Origin: Legionellales bacterium
Lineage (GTDB): Bacteria; Pseudomonadota; Gammaproteobacteria; JAHCLG01
Direction of reading: 5' to 3'
Assembly: GCA_026125385.1 (NCBI GenBank)
Contig: JAHCLG010000021.1
Location: 1-41,565, forward strand
Length of the DNA stretch: 41,565 bases
Below the pieces are notes generated by a model. It was not told the origin of the DNA. It did not search any database and was given only the letters and a program-made list of their open reading frames with translations. Shown in pieces: positions 32,507 through 41,565 of the stretch. Positions within the stretch are counted from its first letter, which is position 1; each line of letters starts with the position of its first letter. Made by a program: the position numbers and the translations under genes.

Positions 32507-34957
32507 TTATATTGTGTTGCGAGGAGTGTTTTTCCCAGGTTGCATTTCAACATCGCTATCCCTACCAGTTTGCGGTGCTTGATCAACTTGCATTGTACTA
32601 GCGACTGCTGGGTTATTAGTAACAGGGCGACTCAATTGTAAAATTTGTGCGGTAGGAGTCGCAGTCGCAGTACTAATAATGGACGATATGGAAGAAGAGG
32701 TATTATTACTCTTAATGCTCGGCCAATGCTGCCTGAAGGCAGAAGAGGTATTTGCTCTTGTTGCGTTACTCGATAAATTAGACATGATCTCGCTAGTTGA
32801 ACTCGAGCTGTTGTTCGATAAGCTAATTGTCGTAACTGAAGAAGACCCTTTAGGGTGGTTAGCACTGCTTGTGCTCGAGTTAGAGCTACTGCTACTTGAA
32901 CTAGAGCTTGAGCTGACTGATGTAGCGTTGGTCATTTTGACCTGATAAGGTAGATTTGAGGTCTGCTTCGTACTAACAATAGACGATGCGGAAGAAGAGG
33001 TACTCACTCTTGTTGCGTTACACGATAAATTAGACATGATCTCGCTACTTGAACTCGAGCTGTTGTTCGATAAGTTAATTGTTGTAACTGAAGAAGACCC
33101 TTTAGGGTGGTTAGTACTGCTTAAATCTGCCTTAGAGCGACTACTAATACTGGAGCTAGAGTCATTACTGCGGTGGTCATCGTGGTTATAAGTAGTTTGC
33201 TCGGAGAAAGTTGAGATTTCCGTTTTAGGGCGTTTAATTAATCTTGTGGGTGTTTCATTAGAGGTATTGCATGTTGTATTGTGGTCATTATTTGACATGT
33301 TATCTGCTTGCGTGGAAGCTATAGAGCGTTTTGGATTGGGTTTGTCGCCGCTCGCTTTGTTAATGATGGAATCTGTGTCAATAAATTTTGCATTAGCTTC
33401 TTCATCTCCTACGCTTTCGATTCCAAAATCGTTTGTATCAATTTTTTTCTTTCTTATATGTCGGAGGAGGGATCGACTCATAGATCCTAACTTTTTAGGA
33501 TCTGGTACATCTCCTGATTCTTTATAGCGTCGATATTGCATTATGAGAGTCGAAATAATCATGTTAGGCTTACTGTTATCATTTTCGGAATGGTGATCTT
33601 CTGGCCCAGAATTTTGGGAATCCTGTTTTTTATCAGCAAATAACTTTTCCCAAACGAGATCTAAAGTTACTATAAGATCATTAAACTCATCCGCGCCTGC
33701 ACTCATTAGCGTATCAAACTTAAATAGCTCTCCAAAAGTTGTCCACTCGCTTACTTTTTGTAGAATATGGTAAAGTCGAGACGCTGTATTGGGGTTACTT
33801 TTTGTAACAACCTTCTTTGTAATATCAGGATTGGAAAACCAAGTATTATAATCAAATAAAGTATCATCTTCATCTTCTTGCCAAGGTCTGTTTGCAAAGT
33901 CGGTAAAAAAAGGTAAACCCCTATTCATCATTAAATTGCCAAAGGGATTCGCGCTTAAAACTACTACCCATCTTACAGTAGGTTTTAATGCTAATATATC
34001 ATTTAACGTTATGTTTTGTTTAACTGGGGTATATTTGGATATCTCTTGATTAGAACATAAGGATACGATGTTGTTAAAATAGCTTAAAAAGAATATAACT
34101 TCTGCTTTAGTTTTAAGAAGCGAGGAAGTCAATAAATCAGAAATTTTTAGAGTTACCTTACTGTGTAAATCAATTTGGTTAATGCCATTAAGAGCTTTGG
34201 GATCGGCTAGTAATCTTTTCGAATGAGGATCTAATTTCAATAACGCATCTAATGAACCATATTGATTATTGCTAACAAGAAACGGTAATATAGGTTTAAT
34301 ATCTCGAAGAAATTTAATATCTTCTTCATCAAGCATAAAAAGATAGTTTTTGATATATTCTGCGAAGCTTTTATTTACCGCTTCTTGTTCAGTTTGGGTT
34401 AAGTAAGCTTTATTTTTATATAAATCACATCTCGCTAATAATTTTGCTATTTCTTCGACCTGACCCGCTGTTAGGATTTTCGCTAATTTGGCGATCTTGT
34501 TATCATCTGGTGTATTAACAGAACTAGATAAAGTATTGGGTGTTGGATGATCATTACTACCTATACCTAAAAGTTTTTTTATTAGTTTTTGTTGTTCAAT
34601 ATAGAAGAGATCAATAATTTTCGAAAGGTTAGCATGAGGTATTTTATAATAAGACATTATCTCTTGATAATGGGTATCGAAGATATCAATCTGCTCTGGA
34701 TTCAAGGTATTTAATTCTGAAATAGGATCTTTAGTAATGATATTCGTAAATGATAATGATGATGCTGAAGTTGGGGGAACCTGAATAGTTATACTAGGTT
34801 CTTTCTTTAGTTTTTCAATTAACTTTTGCTTTTTGTGAGAAGTGGGGTTTACGGTTTCACTTGAATCTTGAGCATGTATGCTTGAAATAGAGGTTATAGT
34901 TACGCTTGATTTTTGAGTATTGGTGCTTGAGGTAGTTGAACTACTATTTGTAAACAT
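32507..34957 (-). CDS. Large Ser/Asn-rich protein of unknown function, effector-like
   Basis: 816 residues, no family recognised. The first 50 are Ser/Thr-rich. Residues about 60-470 are a folded-looking, helical region (for example QVEEIAKLLARCDLYKNKAYLTQTEQEAV and WVVVLSANPFGNLMMNRG). A charged linker with KKQK-, RHIRKKK- and LIKRPK-type basic clusters follows; some could be nuclear localisation signals. The last 250 residues are low complexity, with Ser runs of up to 12 and two copies of a unit beginning NHPKGSSSVTTI. There is no signal peptide or membrane segment. Such a design suits a protein secreted into eukaryotic cells, but that is inference. AAGG lies 8 bases before the ATG, and a near-consensus promoter lies upstream. 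Confidence 0.78.
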   Translation of the reverse strand: MFTNSSSTTSSTNTQKSSVTITSISSIHAQDSSETVNPTSHKKQKLIEKLKKEPSITIQVPPTSASSLSFTNIITKDPISELNTLNPEQIDIFDTHYQEIMSYYKIPHANLSKIIDLFYIEQQKLIKKLLGIGSNDHPTPNTLSSSVNTPDDNKIAKLAKILTAGQVEEIAKLLARCDLYKNKAYLTQTEQEAVNKSFAEYIKNYLFMLDEEDIKFLRDIKPILPFLVSNNQYGSLDALLKLDPHSKRLLADPKALNGINQIDLHSKVTLKISDLLTSSLLKTKAEVIFFLSYFNNIVSLCSNQEISKYTPVKQNITLNDILALKPTVRWVVVLSANPFGNLMMNRGLPFFTDFANRPWQEDEDDTLFDYNTWFSNPDITKKVVTKSNPNTASRLYHILQKVSEWTTFGELFKFDTLMSAGADEFNDLIVTLDLVWEKLFADKKQDSQNSGPEDHHSENDNSKPNMIISTLIMQYRRYKESGDVPDPKKLGSMSRSLLRHIRKKKIDTNDFGIESVGDEEANAKFIDTDSIINKASGDKPNPKRSIASTQADNMSNNDHNTTCNTSNETPTRLIKRPKTEISTFSEQTTYNHDDHRSNDSSSSISSRSKADLSSTNHPKGSSSVTTINLSNNSSSSSSEIMSNLSCNATRVSTSSSASSIVSTKQTSNLPYQVKMTNATSVSSSSSSSSSSSNSSTSSANHPKGSSSVTTISLSNNSSSSTSEIMSNLSSNATRANTSSAFRQHWPSIKSNNTSSSISSIISTATATPTAQILQLSRPVTNNPAVASTMQVDQAPQTGRDSDVEMQPGKNTPRNTI
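32741..32868. repeat. Intragenic direct repeat, copy A (about 128 bases)
   Basis: Pairs with 32993-33120 at an offset of 252 bases (84 codons), so the frame is kept. The DNA copies are nearly identical, for example both contain AGACATGATCTCGCTA and GAAGAAGACCCTTTAGGG. They encode the NHPKGSSSVTTI...SNLS units of the 816-residue protein. Confidence 0.85.
32993..33120. repeat. Intragenic direct repeat, copy B
   Basis: Partner of the copy at 32741-32868. Differences are few and mostly silent or Ser/Cys and Thr/Ser swaps, pointing to a recent duplication or ongoing gene conversion. Confidence 0.85.
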
Positions 34958-35001
34958 TTCTTTTACCTTCTTATTATTTTAGTAGAATATCGAATTTTCG
35001 C

Positions 35002-35030
35002 ATCCTAATTGAATGGCGCATATTTGTCAA
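35002..35030 (-). promoter_or_regulatory. Near-consensus sigma-70 promoter of the 816-residue protein gene
   Basis: On the minus strand a perfect TTGACA (35030-35025), a 17-base spacer and TAGGAT (35007-35002). The inferred start point lies about 40 bases before the ATG at 34957. Confidence 0.7.
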
Positions 35031-35159
35031 TACTCTTACGCGCTGCGACTTAAGCATAAAACGATAAAGAGTCATAAAAATTTTAAATTGGCTAATGAGA
35101 AAACTTAACGATAAGCATCACCCTTTTAAATGAATTTTTTATTTGTCGAATAATAAAAT

Positions 35160-35549
35160 TTATGGTGAGTGTTGTAAATGAAATACATGAGCGCTGCAAC
35201 GTTCTGCAATGGTGGCAGCATCCTTTGTATCCTCACCGCCATGACATACTGACGTGGCTCCTATTTTTTCGGAATAATAGTTTGGTGAGTTTGCTATCCA
35301 GGGTAATGGTACAGATGCGTCGACTGAAAAAGAGGTATCATCTTTGTAGATACATGTTAAGACCGAGGGTAACTGCTGGGTAACATCTTCGTTAACAAAA
35401 ATTGAAGTGCCGATAAGGGGATTGGAGGAGGCATTGTACGTTTGAGGGCATTGGCAATTACCTGCGCTATCACATACCAGTTGGCTGGCAAATGCGGATG
35501 AAAAAAATAAACCCACGAACAATACACTCAGAATGACAATTTTTTTCAT
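35160..35549 (-). CDS. Small secreted cysteine-containing protein, unknown function
   Basis: 129 residues with a clear signal peptide (MKKIVILSVLFVGLFFSSAFA, cleavage before SQLV). The mature part of about 108 residues has six cysteines (LVC, GNC, QC, LTC, SVC and RC), so up to three disulfides in the periplasm or outside. No family is recognised with certainty; it loosely recalls small DUF3757-type secreted proteins of gammaproteobacteria. The gene stands alone between the 816-residue protein gene and aceE. An extended -10 box, TGCTATACT on the minus strand (35595-35587), gives it its own promoter. Confidence 0.75.
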   Translation of the reverse strand: MKKIVILSVLFVGLFFSSAFASQLVCDSAGNCQCPQTYNASSNPLIGTSIFVNEDVTQQLPSVLTCIYKDDTSFSVDASVPLPWIANSPNYYSEKIGATSVCHGGEDTKDAATIAERCSAHVFHLQHSP

Positions 35550-35586
35550 TTTAATAGGACTCGTTTCTATTACCTTGATTAGAGAT

Positions 35587-35595
35587 AGTATAGCA
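35587..35595 (-). promoter_or_regulatory. Extended -10 promoter of the small secreted protein gene
   Basis: TGCTATACT on the minus strand fits TGnTATAAT with one change. No good -35 is seen. It lies 38 bases before the ATG at 35549. Confidence 0.5.
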
Positions 35596-35647
35596 TAGCC
35601 CGCATAAAAGATGCACTGCTAGCTTTAATGGCGCCTACAAATGCAAT

Positions 35648-35676
35648 TTCGCATTTTGCGGCGGAATGAGTATAAT
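35648..35676 (+). promoter_or_regulatory. Promoter of the aceE-aceF-lpdA operon
   Basis: TTCGCA (35648-35653), a 17-base spacer and a perfect TATAAT (35671-35676), about 35 bases before the aceE start. No PdhR-type operator was recognised. Confidence 0.55.
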
Positions 35677-35711
35677 CCTCATCAATTAAAACACAGTGTG
35701 CTAGAGGTAAC

Positions 35712-38378
35712 TTGTCCGTGGCAAACGTCAACGATATCGATCCCCAGGAAACTGCAGAATGGTTAGCAGCTTTAGACGACGTATTACGCGCCGAAGGTGT
35801 GGAACGTACCCATTTTTTGCTGAATCAACTGTTACAGCACGCGCGTGCCGCTGGTGCTGAAATTCCTTTTAAAGCGACCACGCGTTATCTCAATACTATC
35901 TCTCCAAACCAAGAGCAACCGCTTCCCAACGAGGGCAGTGTCGCCAAGCGTGTGAGTAATTTAATCCGTTGGAATGCCCTGGCCATGGTTTTGCGTGCCG
36001 GTAAAAAAGCACCCGGTGTTGGCGGTCACATTGCTAGTTATGCCTCAGCTGCCACGTTATATGACATTGGTTTTAATTATTTTTTTCACGCGGCCAATAC
36101 GGATCACGGCGGTGATTTAATTTATATTCAAGGCCATAGTGCCCCTGGAATCTATGCGCGAGCCTTTTTGGAAGGCCGATTAAGTGCTGCCCAACTCGAT
36201 AATTTTCGCCAAGAAGTCGAAAAAGACGGTTTATCTTCTTATCCTCACCCGTGGCTGATGCGAGATTTTTGGCAATTTCCTACCGTTTCCATGGGACTTG
36301 GGCCCCTGCAAGCGATTTATCAAGCGCGATTTTTAAAATATTTACATCATCGCGGTTTAGTCGATACCTCCCAGCGTAAAGTCTGGGTATTTTGCGGCGA
36401 TGGCGAGATGGATGAACCGGAATCGTTGGGGGCAATTGCGCTGGCTTCACGGGAAAATTTAGATAATTTAATTTTCGTGATTAATTGCAATTTGCAACGC
36501 CTCGATGGTCCTGTGCGCGGTAATAGTAGCATTATTCAAGAATTAGAAGGCGTATTTAGCGGGGCTGGATGGCAAGTTTTAAAAGTCATTTGGGGCAGTC
36601 GCTGGGATGAGTTATTTGCGCGCGATAAAAACGGTTTGCTGTTAAAACGCATGGAAGAAGCCGTTGATGGCGATTATCAAAATTATAAAGCGCACGATGG
36701 CGCGTATGTTCGCGAACATTTTTTTGGAAAATATCCTGAATTAAAAGCAATGGTCGCGCATTTATCGGATGAGGAAATTTGGCGTTTAAATCGCGGTGGT
36801 CATGATCCACAAAAAGTCTATGCGGCCTATCACCAAGCGGTGAACACTAAAAATAAACCCACTGTAATTTTAGCGAAAACCGTAAAAGGTTACGGCATGG
36901 GTTCAGCCGGTGAAGGATTAAACATCACTCATCAACAGAAAAAAATGAATATCGAACAGTTAAAACAATTTCGCGATCGCTTTGACATTCCCATTAGCGA
37001 CGACGAGATTGAAAAAATTCCTTTTTATCGCCCGGCCGATACGAGTGAAGAAATTCAATTCTTAAAAAACAAACGACAAGCGCTGGGAGGATTTTTACCC
37101 GCGCGTCGTCATCGTTCCAGTCAAAGCCTTAACGTACCCGATCGCAGTGCATTTAACAGCTATTACGAAAGCAGTGGCGATCGAGAAATTTCCACCACCA
37201 TGGCATTTGTGAGAATTTTAAATACCATCATTAAAGATAAAGAATTGGGTGAGCGCGTGGTGCCGATTGTTCCCGATGAATGTCGCACTTTTGGGATGGA
37301 AGGCATGTTTCGCCAATTAGGGATTTATTCGCAAGTGGGACAATTATATACCCCAGTCGATCGCGATCAGGTTATGTATTATCGTGAAGATAAAAAAGGT
37401 CAAATTTTAGAAGAAGGAATTAACGAAGCGGGTGCATTTTCTTCGTGGATTGCTGCTGCCACTTCATATAGCGTCAGCGATTATCCGATGATTCCTTTTT
37501 ATATTTATTATTCCATGTTTGGTTTTCAACGTATTGGCGATTTAGCATGGGCCGCCGGCGATTCCAGTGCACGAGGATTTTTATTGGGCGCTACCGCAGG
37601 TCGTACCACACTCGCGGGAGAAGGTTTGCAACATCAAGATGGGCATAGTCATATTTTAGCCTCAACCATTCCCAATTGTGTGGCCTACGATCCGACTTAC
37701 GCCTATGAATTAGCCGTGATCATTCAAGATGGTTTGCGCCGCATGTATCAAGAGCAAGAAAATATTTTTTATTATATTACCTTGATGAATGAAAATTATA
37801 CTCATCCCGCAATGCCTGAAAATGTCGAAGAAGCCATTTTAAAAGGCCTGTATTTATTAAAACCAGCCGCACAAAAAAATCAACATCATGTGCAATTATT
37901 AGGTTGTGGTACAATTTTGTTAGAAGTATTAAAAGCACAAGAAGTCTTAGCTTCCGACTACAATGTAACCGCCGATGTTTGGAGTGTGACGAGTTTTAAT
38001 GAATTACGTCGTGAAGGCTTAGCAATACAACGTTATAATTTATTGCATCCTGAGGCCAAACCTAAAATTCCTTACGTCACCGACTGTTTAAAACAACAAA
38101 CAGGTCCCGTGATTGCTGCCACCGACTATATGAAACTCTATGCCGATCAAATTCGTGAATTTGTACCCGCACCATTTTATTGTTTAGGCACCGATGGTTT
38201 TGGACGTTCCGATACGCGCGAAGCCTTACGCCATCATTTTGAAGTGGATTGCAAATTTATTGTTGTTGCAGCGCTGAAAGCGCTCAGCGATCAACTCGCC
38301 ATTCCGGCATCGATGGTCACGGATGCCATGAAAAAATTTGGCATCGATCCTGAAAAACCCAATCCCGTTGATCATTAA
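35712..38378 (+). CDS. aceE: Pyruvate dehydrogenase E1 component (homodimeric)
   Basis: Thiamine diphosphate enzyme that decarboxylates pyruvate and passes the acetyl group to the lipoyl domains of AceF. The 888-residue length matches E. coli AceE (887). Thiamine diphosphate motif: GDGEMDEPESLGAIALASRENLDNLIFVINCNLQRLDGPVRGN. Other typical regions are HGGDLIYIQGHSAPGIYAR and AKTVKGYGMGSAGEG. The start is a TTG at 35712 with AGAGG close upstream; a GTG 6 bases later is equally possible and would remove two residues. First gene of the PDH operon, 18 bases before aceF. Confidence 0.97.
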   Translation: MSVANVNDIDPQETAEWLAALDDVLRAEGVERTHFLLNQLLQHARAAGAEIPFKATTRYLNTISPNQEQPLPNEGSVAKRVSNLIRWNALAMVLRAGKKAPGVGGHIASYASAATLYDIGFNYFFHAANTDHGGDLIYIQGHSAPGIYARAFLEGRLSAAQLDNFRQEVEKDGLSSYPHPWLMRDFWQFPTVSMGLGPLQAIYQARFLKYLHHRGLVDTSQRKVWVFCGDGEMDEPESLGAIALASRENLDNLIFVINCNLQRLDGPVRGNSSIIQELEGVFSGAGWQVLKVIWGSRWDELFARDKNGLLLKRMEEAVDGDYQNYKAHDGAYVREHFFGKYPELKAMVAHLSDEEIWRLNRGGHDPQKVYAAYHQAVNTKNKPTVILAKTVKGYGMGSAGEGLNITHQQKKMNIEQLKQFRDRFDIPISDDEIEKIPFYRPADTSEEIQFLKNKRQALGGFLPARRHRSSQSLNVPDRSAFNSYYESSGDREISTTMAFVRILNTIIKDKELGERVVPIVPDECRTFGMEGMFRQLGIYSQVGQLYTPVDRDQVMYYREDKKGQILEEGINEAGAFSSWIAAATSYSVSDYPMIPFYIYYSMFGFQRIGDLAWAAGDSSARGFLLGATAGRTTLAGEGLQHQDGHSHILASTIPNCVAYDPTYAYELAVIIQDGLRRMYQEQENIFYYITLMNENYTHPAMPENVEEAILKGLYLLKPAAQKNQHHVQLLGCGTILLEVLKAQEVLASDYNVTADVWSVTSFNELRREGLAIQRYNLLHPEAKPKIPYVTDCLKQQTGPVIAATDYMKLYADQIREFVPAPFYCLGTDGFGRSDTREALRHHFEVDCKFIVVAALKALSDQLAIPASMVTDAMKKFGIDPEKPNPVDH

Positions 38379-38396
38379 TTTCAGAGGAGAAAATCA

Positions 38397-39965
38397 TTGT
38401 CTACATTAAAAGAAATTTTCATCCCTGATATTGGTGGCGCAGAAAATGTCGATGTGATCGAAATTCTCGTCAGTAAAGGACAGGCGATTAAAAAAGAAGA
38501 GCCATTAATTACATTGGAAAGCGATAAAGCGACCATGGAAATTCCGTCACCTCAAGCAGGCAATGTTCATGATATTCATGTCAACGTTGGCGATAAAGTG
38601 TCACAAGGAAAATTGATATTAACGTTAGACGTGAGTGATGAAAATGCCGAAGTTCCTTCAACACCTACCGCTGAAAAAAAAGTTGATGCACCCGCAAATA
38701 CTGCAAAAACCAAGGGAAATACAACACAGCAAACCGTGAATGTGCCCGATATTGGTGATGCTAAAAACGTTGAAGTGATTGAAATATTAGTGAACGTCGG
38801 CGATGAAGTTGCTCTTGACGATCCATTAATTACCTTAGAATCTGAAAAAGCGTCAATGGATATTCCCGCACCGTGTAGCGGTAAAATTACTCACTTATTA
38901 ATTAAAGTCGGCGATAAAGTTTCGCAAGGTGATGCAATTTTAACGATGACCACCGAGACTGCTACATCATCGAACCCACCTGAAATTATCCAAACATCAG
39001 CGAATAATACTACGGTTTCTAAACTTGCAGCCGTTATTGATCACAGTGAAATTATTAAAACCAATGCCAAGGTTTATGCAAGCCCAAGCGTTAGAAGAAT
39101 TGCGCGTGAATTTGGTGTCGATTTAAACTTAGTAACCGGCAGTGGCCGTAAACATCGCATTCTCAAAGAAGATGTGCAAACCTTTGTGAAAAACGCGTTG
39201 CAACAGCGGAATCAAACGGGTACAGGATTCGGATTTAAACCGGCACCCGCCATTGATTTTTCGCAATTTGGTGAGATAAATACTTTACCGTTAAATAAAA
39301 TAAAACGATTAACGGGTGAAAATGTTCACAGGAGTTGGATAAGCATTCCACACGTCACCCAATTCGATGAAGTCGACATCACCGAACTTGAACAGTTTCG
39401 CCAAGCCCATAAAGACGATAAACGCATGCAGGGTGCGAAATTAACACCCTTAATTTTTATCATGACTGCTGTGGTAAAATGTTTACAAGCCTTTCCAACG
39501 TTTAATAGCTCACTCGATGCCAGTGCTGAAAATTTAATTATAAAAAATTATTTTCATTTAGGCATTGCGGTGGATACACCCAATGGTTTAGTAGTACCTG
39601 TGGTACGCAATGTCGATCAAAAAACTATTTTTCAATTAGCGATTGAATTAGCGGAAATCAGCCAAAAAGCGCGCGATAAAAAATTAATGCCGAAAGACAT
39701 GCAAGGTGGTAGCTTTACCATTTCCAGTTTAGGTGGGATTAGCGGCACCGGCTTCACTCCGATTGTGAATTCACCGGAAGTGGCGATTTTAGGAATTTCA
39801 CGCTCCAAAATTCAACCGGTCTTTACTGACGGAGAATTTCTTCCACGTTTAATCATGCCTTATGCGTTATCTTACGATCATCGTGTCATCGATGGCGCAG
39901 AAGCAGCGCGATTTACCAAACTATTAAACGAATATTTAAACGATATTCGCGAATTACTATTATAA
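38397..39965 (+). CDS. aceF: Dihydrolipoamide acetyltransferase, E2 of pyruvate dehydrogenase
   Basis: Core of the complex; carries acetyl groups on lipoyl-lysine arms and transfers them to CoA. The 522 residues contain two lipoyl domains (about 4-80 with Lys44 in LESDKATME, and about 115-190 with LESEKASMD). E. coli has three, many other bacteria two or one. Ala/Pro/Thr-rich linkers follow. The E1/E3-binding domain is at about 225-262 (YASPSVRRIAREFGVDLNLV). The catalytic domain ends with SYDHRVIDG (His495, Asp499). The start is a TTG at 38397 with a strong AGAGGAG upstream. Confidence 0.97.
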   Translation: MSTLKEIFIPDIGGAENVDVIEILVSKGQAIKKEEPLITLESDKATMEIPSPQAGNVHDIHVNVGDKVSQGKLILTLDVSDENAEVPSTPTAEKKVDAPANTAKTKGNTTQQTVNVPDIGDAKNVEVIEILVNVGDEVALDDPLITLESEKASMDIPAPCSGKITHLLIKVGDKVSQGDAILTMTTETATSSNPPEIIQTSANNTTVSKLAAVIDHSEIIKTNAKVYASPSVRRIAREFGVDLNLVTGSGRKHRILKEDVQTFVKNALQQRNQTGTGFGFKPAPAIDFSQFGEINTLPLNKIKRLTGENVHRSWISIPHVTQFDEVDITELEQFRQAHKDDKRMQGAKLTPLIFIMTAVVKCLQAFPTFNSSLDASAENLIIKNYFHLGIAVDTPNGLVVPVVRNVDQKTIFQLAIELAEISQKARDKKLMPKDMQGGSFTISSLGGISGTGFTPIVNSPEVAILGISRSKIQPVFTDGEFLPRLIMPYALSYDHRVIDGAEAARFTKLLNEYLNDIRELLL

Positions 39966-39974
39966 GGGGAAACC

Positions 39975-41402
39975 ATGAGTAACATAATTAAAGCTGAAGT
40001 TGCCGTATTAGGCAGTGGTCCAGGCGGATACAGCGCTGCTTTTCGCGCGGCTGATTTAGGCAAACAAGTTGTCTTAATCGAACGTTATAATGAATTGGGT
40101 GGTGTGTGTTTAAATGTGGGTTGTATTCCATCCAAAGCCTTATTACATGCTGCAAAAGTATTAGATGAAGCCGCGGAAATGTCGGCGCACGGCATTGAGT
40201 TTGGCCAACCCAAAATTAATCTTGAAAAATTACGTGCATTTAAAGCCGGTGTTATTAAAAAATTAACCGGTGGCTTAACTATGATGGCCAAGCAACGCAA
40301 AGTGACGGTGGTGCAAGGCGTGGGGCAATTTATTTCAGCGCATGAAATAGAAGTCACCAATAAAAATGGCGAAAAAACCCTAGTGCAATTTGACAATATG
40401 ATTATTGCCGCGGGTTCTCGTGTAGTGAAATTACCCTTTTTACCAGACGATCCCCGCATTATCGATTCCACTGGTGCTTTAGAATTAGCGGATACACAAG
40501 GTGACATGTTAATTTTAGGGGGTGGAATTATTGGTTTAGAAATGTCGTGTGTTTATCACGCATTAGGTTCCAAAATTAGTATCGTTGAAATGCTTCCGCA
40601 ATTAATTGCCGCAGCCGATGCCGATGTCGTCAAACCTTTGCATAAATGGCTGGAAAATCGTTATCAAAAAATTATGTTAGAAACCAAAGTTACCAAAGTG
40701 GAAGCGAAAAAAGATGGACTATGGGTCACCTTTGAAGGCAAACAAGCACCAGAAAAACCTCAACGTTACGATCGCATTTTATCCGCAGTGGGCCGTCGTC
40801 CTAACGGCGATTTAATCGCTGCCGCTAAAGCCGGAGTGAACGTCGATGAGCGCGGATTTATTGCCGTTGATAAACAACAACGCACCAATATCCCGCATAT
40901 TTTTGCCATTGGAGATATTTGTGGCAATCCTATGCTTGCACACAAAGCGGTTCCTGAAGGACGTTTAGCCGCAGAAGTGATTGCAGGTAAAAAACATTTT
41001 AACGATGTCAAAGTGATCCCATCGGTTGCCTATACCGATCCAGAAATTGCCTGGGTGGGTGTGACTGAACGTGAAGCAAAAGAACAAGGCATCACTTACG
41101 ATAAAGGCGTATTTCCTTGGGCCGCAAGTGGGCGCTCACTGGGCATTGGCCGCAGCGAAGGCATGACCAAATTAATTTTTGATGAAAATCATCGTGTGAT
41201 TGGTGCAGGAATTGTGGGACCCAATGCCGGAGAATTAATCGCCGAAGTTGCCCTGGCCATTGAAATGGGCTGCGATGCCGAAGATATCGCCTTAACCTCT
41301 CATCCGCATCCTACGTTATCAGAAACCGTGATGCTGGCCACTGAAATGTTTGAAGGCACGATTACCGATTTAATCGCCCCGAAAAAAAATAAGGAAAAAT
41401 AG
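39975..41402 (+). CDS. lpdA: Dihydrolipoamide dehydrogenase, E3
   Basis: FAD enzyme that re-oxidises the lipoyl groups of E2 and passes electrons to NAD+. 475 residues, normal length. The FAD-binding GSGPGG is at 13-18, the redox disulfide is Cys45/Cys50 in GGVCLNVGCIPSK, the NAD-binding site is GGGIIGLEMS, FAIGDI is the second FAD motif, and SHPHPTLSE near the C-terminus has the catalytic His-Glu pair. AGGGG lies just before the ATG. It is the third gene of the PDH operon and is likely shared with 2-oxoglutarate dehydrogenase, as in other gammaproteobacteria (family knowledge). A palindromic repeat element follows the stop codon. Confidence 0.97.
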   Translation: MSNIIKAEVAVLGSGPGGYSAAFRAADLGKQVVLIERYNELGGVCLNVGCIPSKALLHAAKVLDEAAEMSAHGIEFGQPKINLEKLRAFKAGVIKKLTGGLTMMAKQRKVTVVQGVGQFISAHEIEVTNKNGEKTLVQFDNMIIAAGSRVVKLPFLPDDPRIIDSTGALELADTQGDMLILGGGIIGLEMSCVYHALGSKISIVEMLPQLIAAADADVVKPLHKWLENRYQKIMLETKVTKVEAKKDGLWVTFEGKQAPEKPQRYDRILSAVGRRPNGDLIAAAKAGVNVDERGFIAVDKQQRTNIPHIFAIGDICGNPMLAHKAVPEGRLAAEVIAGKKHFNDVKVIPSVAYTDPEIAWVGVTEREAKEQGITYDKGVFPWAASGRSLGIGRSEGMTKLIFDENHRVIGAGIVGPNAGELIAEVALAIEMGCDAEDIALTSHPHPTLSETVMLATEMFEGTITDLIAPKKNKEK

Positions 41403-41405
41403 TAA

Positions 41406-41565
41406 TGTAGCCTGGAACGCAGCGCAGCCGTAGCCTGGAACGTAGCGCAGCGAAGATCCAGGATCCCAAGCTTGTTAAAAACACCGATCCTGAATTGCAC
41501 GTTGTTCAACTCAGGTTAGATTTATGCGTAGTAGCGTAGCCTGGAATTTCGCTGCGCTACAATCC
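41406..41565. repeat. Large dispersed palindromic element, decayed copy
   Basis: Starts with two tandem heads (GTAGCCTGGAACGCAGCGCA near 41407 and GTAGCCTGGAACGTAGCGCA at 41430). The left arm runs to AGGATC at 41465. The right arm (from GATCCTG at 41486) has drifted and no longer pairs well. A further fragment, GTAGCCTGGAA, begins near 41534 and runs off the window. Same family as 24402-24552. It may end lpdA transcription. Confidence 0.8.

Noticed and set aside
32679-32945. Plus-strand Leu/Glu-rich frame of 88 codons
   Set aside because: Mirror image of the Ser-rich tail of the minus-strand 816-residue protein; its composition is explained by that repeat.
1-41565. tRNA and rRNA genes
   Set aside because: No tRNA cloverleaf with a GTTCRA-type T-loop and no rRNA-like stretch was recognised in the gaps; a covariance-model scan was not possible.

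Overview
The window comes from an AT-rich gammaproteobacterium. The type IV pilus operon pilB-pilC-pilD-coaE, ampD-ampE, the aceE-aceF-lpdA operon and the IHF-type proteins all fit that class. Several large Ser/Asn-rich proteins with no bacterial housekeeping look, an ankyrin-like remnant and a TAL-effector-like repeat protein suggest a host-associated lineage, probably near Legionellales (Legionella/Coxiella/Berkiella-like). This placement is inference; there is no rRNA in the window.

Layout. 1-784: the 3' end of a gene whose product carries TALE-like DNA-binding repeats, followed by a small palindrome. 785-6386 (minus): coaE, pilD, pilC and pilB in one operon, then two tandem type IV pilins, the outer one behind a sigma-54-type promoter. 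6615-6911 (minus): an IhfB-like protein. 6964-17040: a biosynthetic cluster, mostly minus strand, with an AurF-like diiron N-oxygenase, an A-T NRPS protein, a divergent TetR regulator, a C-A-T-TE NRPS, an SGNH hydrolase and tryptophan 2,3-dioxygenase. 17211-20086 (plus): a three-gene signalling operon of hybrid histidine kinase, IHF-like protein and a response regulator with a fused ATPase domain. 20092-22037: a rhomboid protease, an M15 peptidase and a histone H1-like protein. 22486-26509: a membrane protein with a minisatellite tail, a long palindromic repeat element, a divergent phage-type repressor/HTH pair, an ankyrin remnant and a coiled-coil protein. 26650-32391: O-antigen ligase, polysaccharide deacetylase, a CPA2 antiporter, ampD, ampE and a BtuF-like protein. 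32507-35549 (minus): an 816-residue effector-like protein and a small secreted Cys protein. 35712-41402 (plus): the pyruvate dehydrogenase operon. 41403-41565: a decayed copy of the palindromic repeat.

How it works together. The pil genes build type IV pili. The NRPS cluster probably makes a small dipeptide-like compound. The second adenylation domain reads like the phenylalanine code of GrsA. Tryptophan dioxygenase plus the AurF-like oxygenase suggest a kynurenine-derived or N-oxidised building block. The two strongest leads are the TALE-like protein at the left edge and the NRPS/AurF/TDO cluster.
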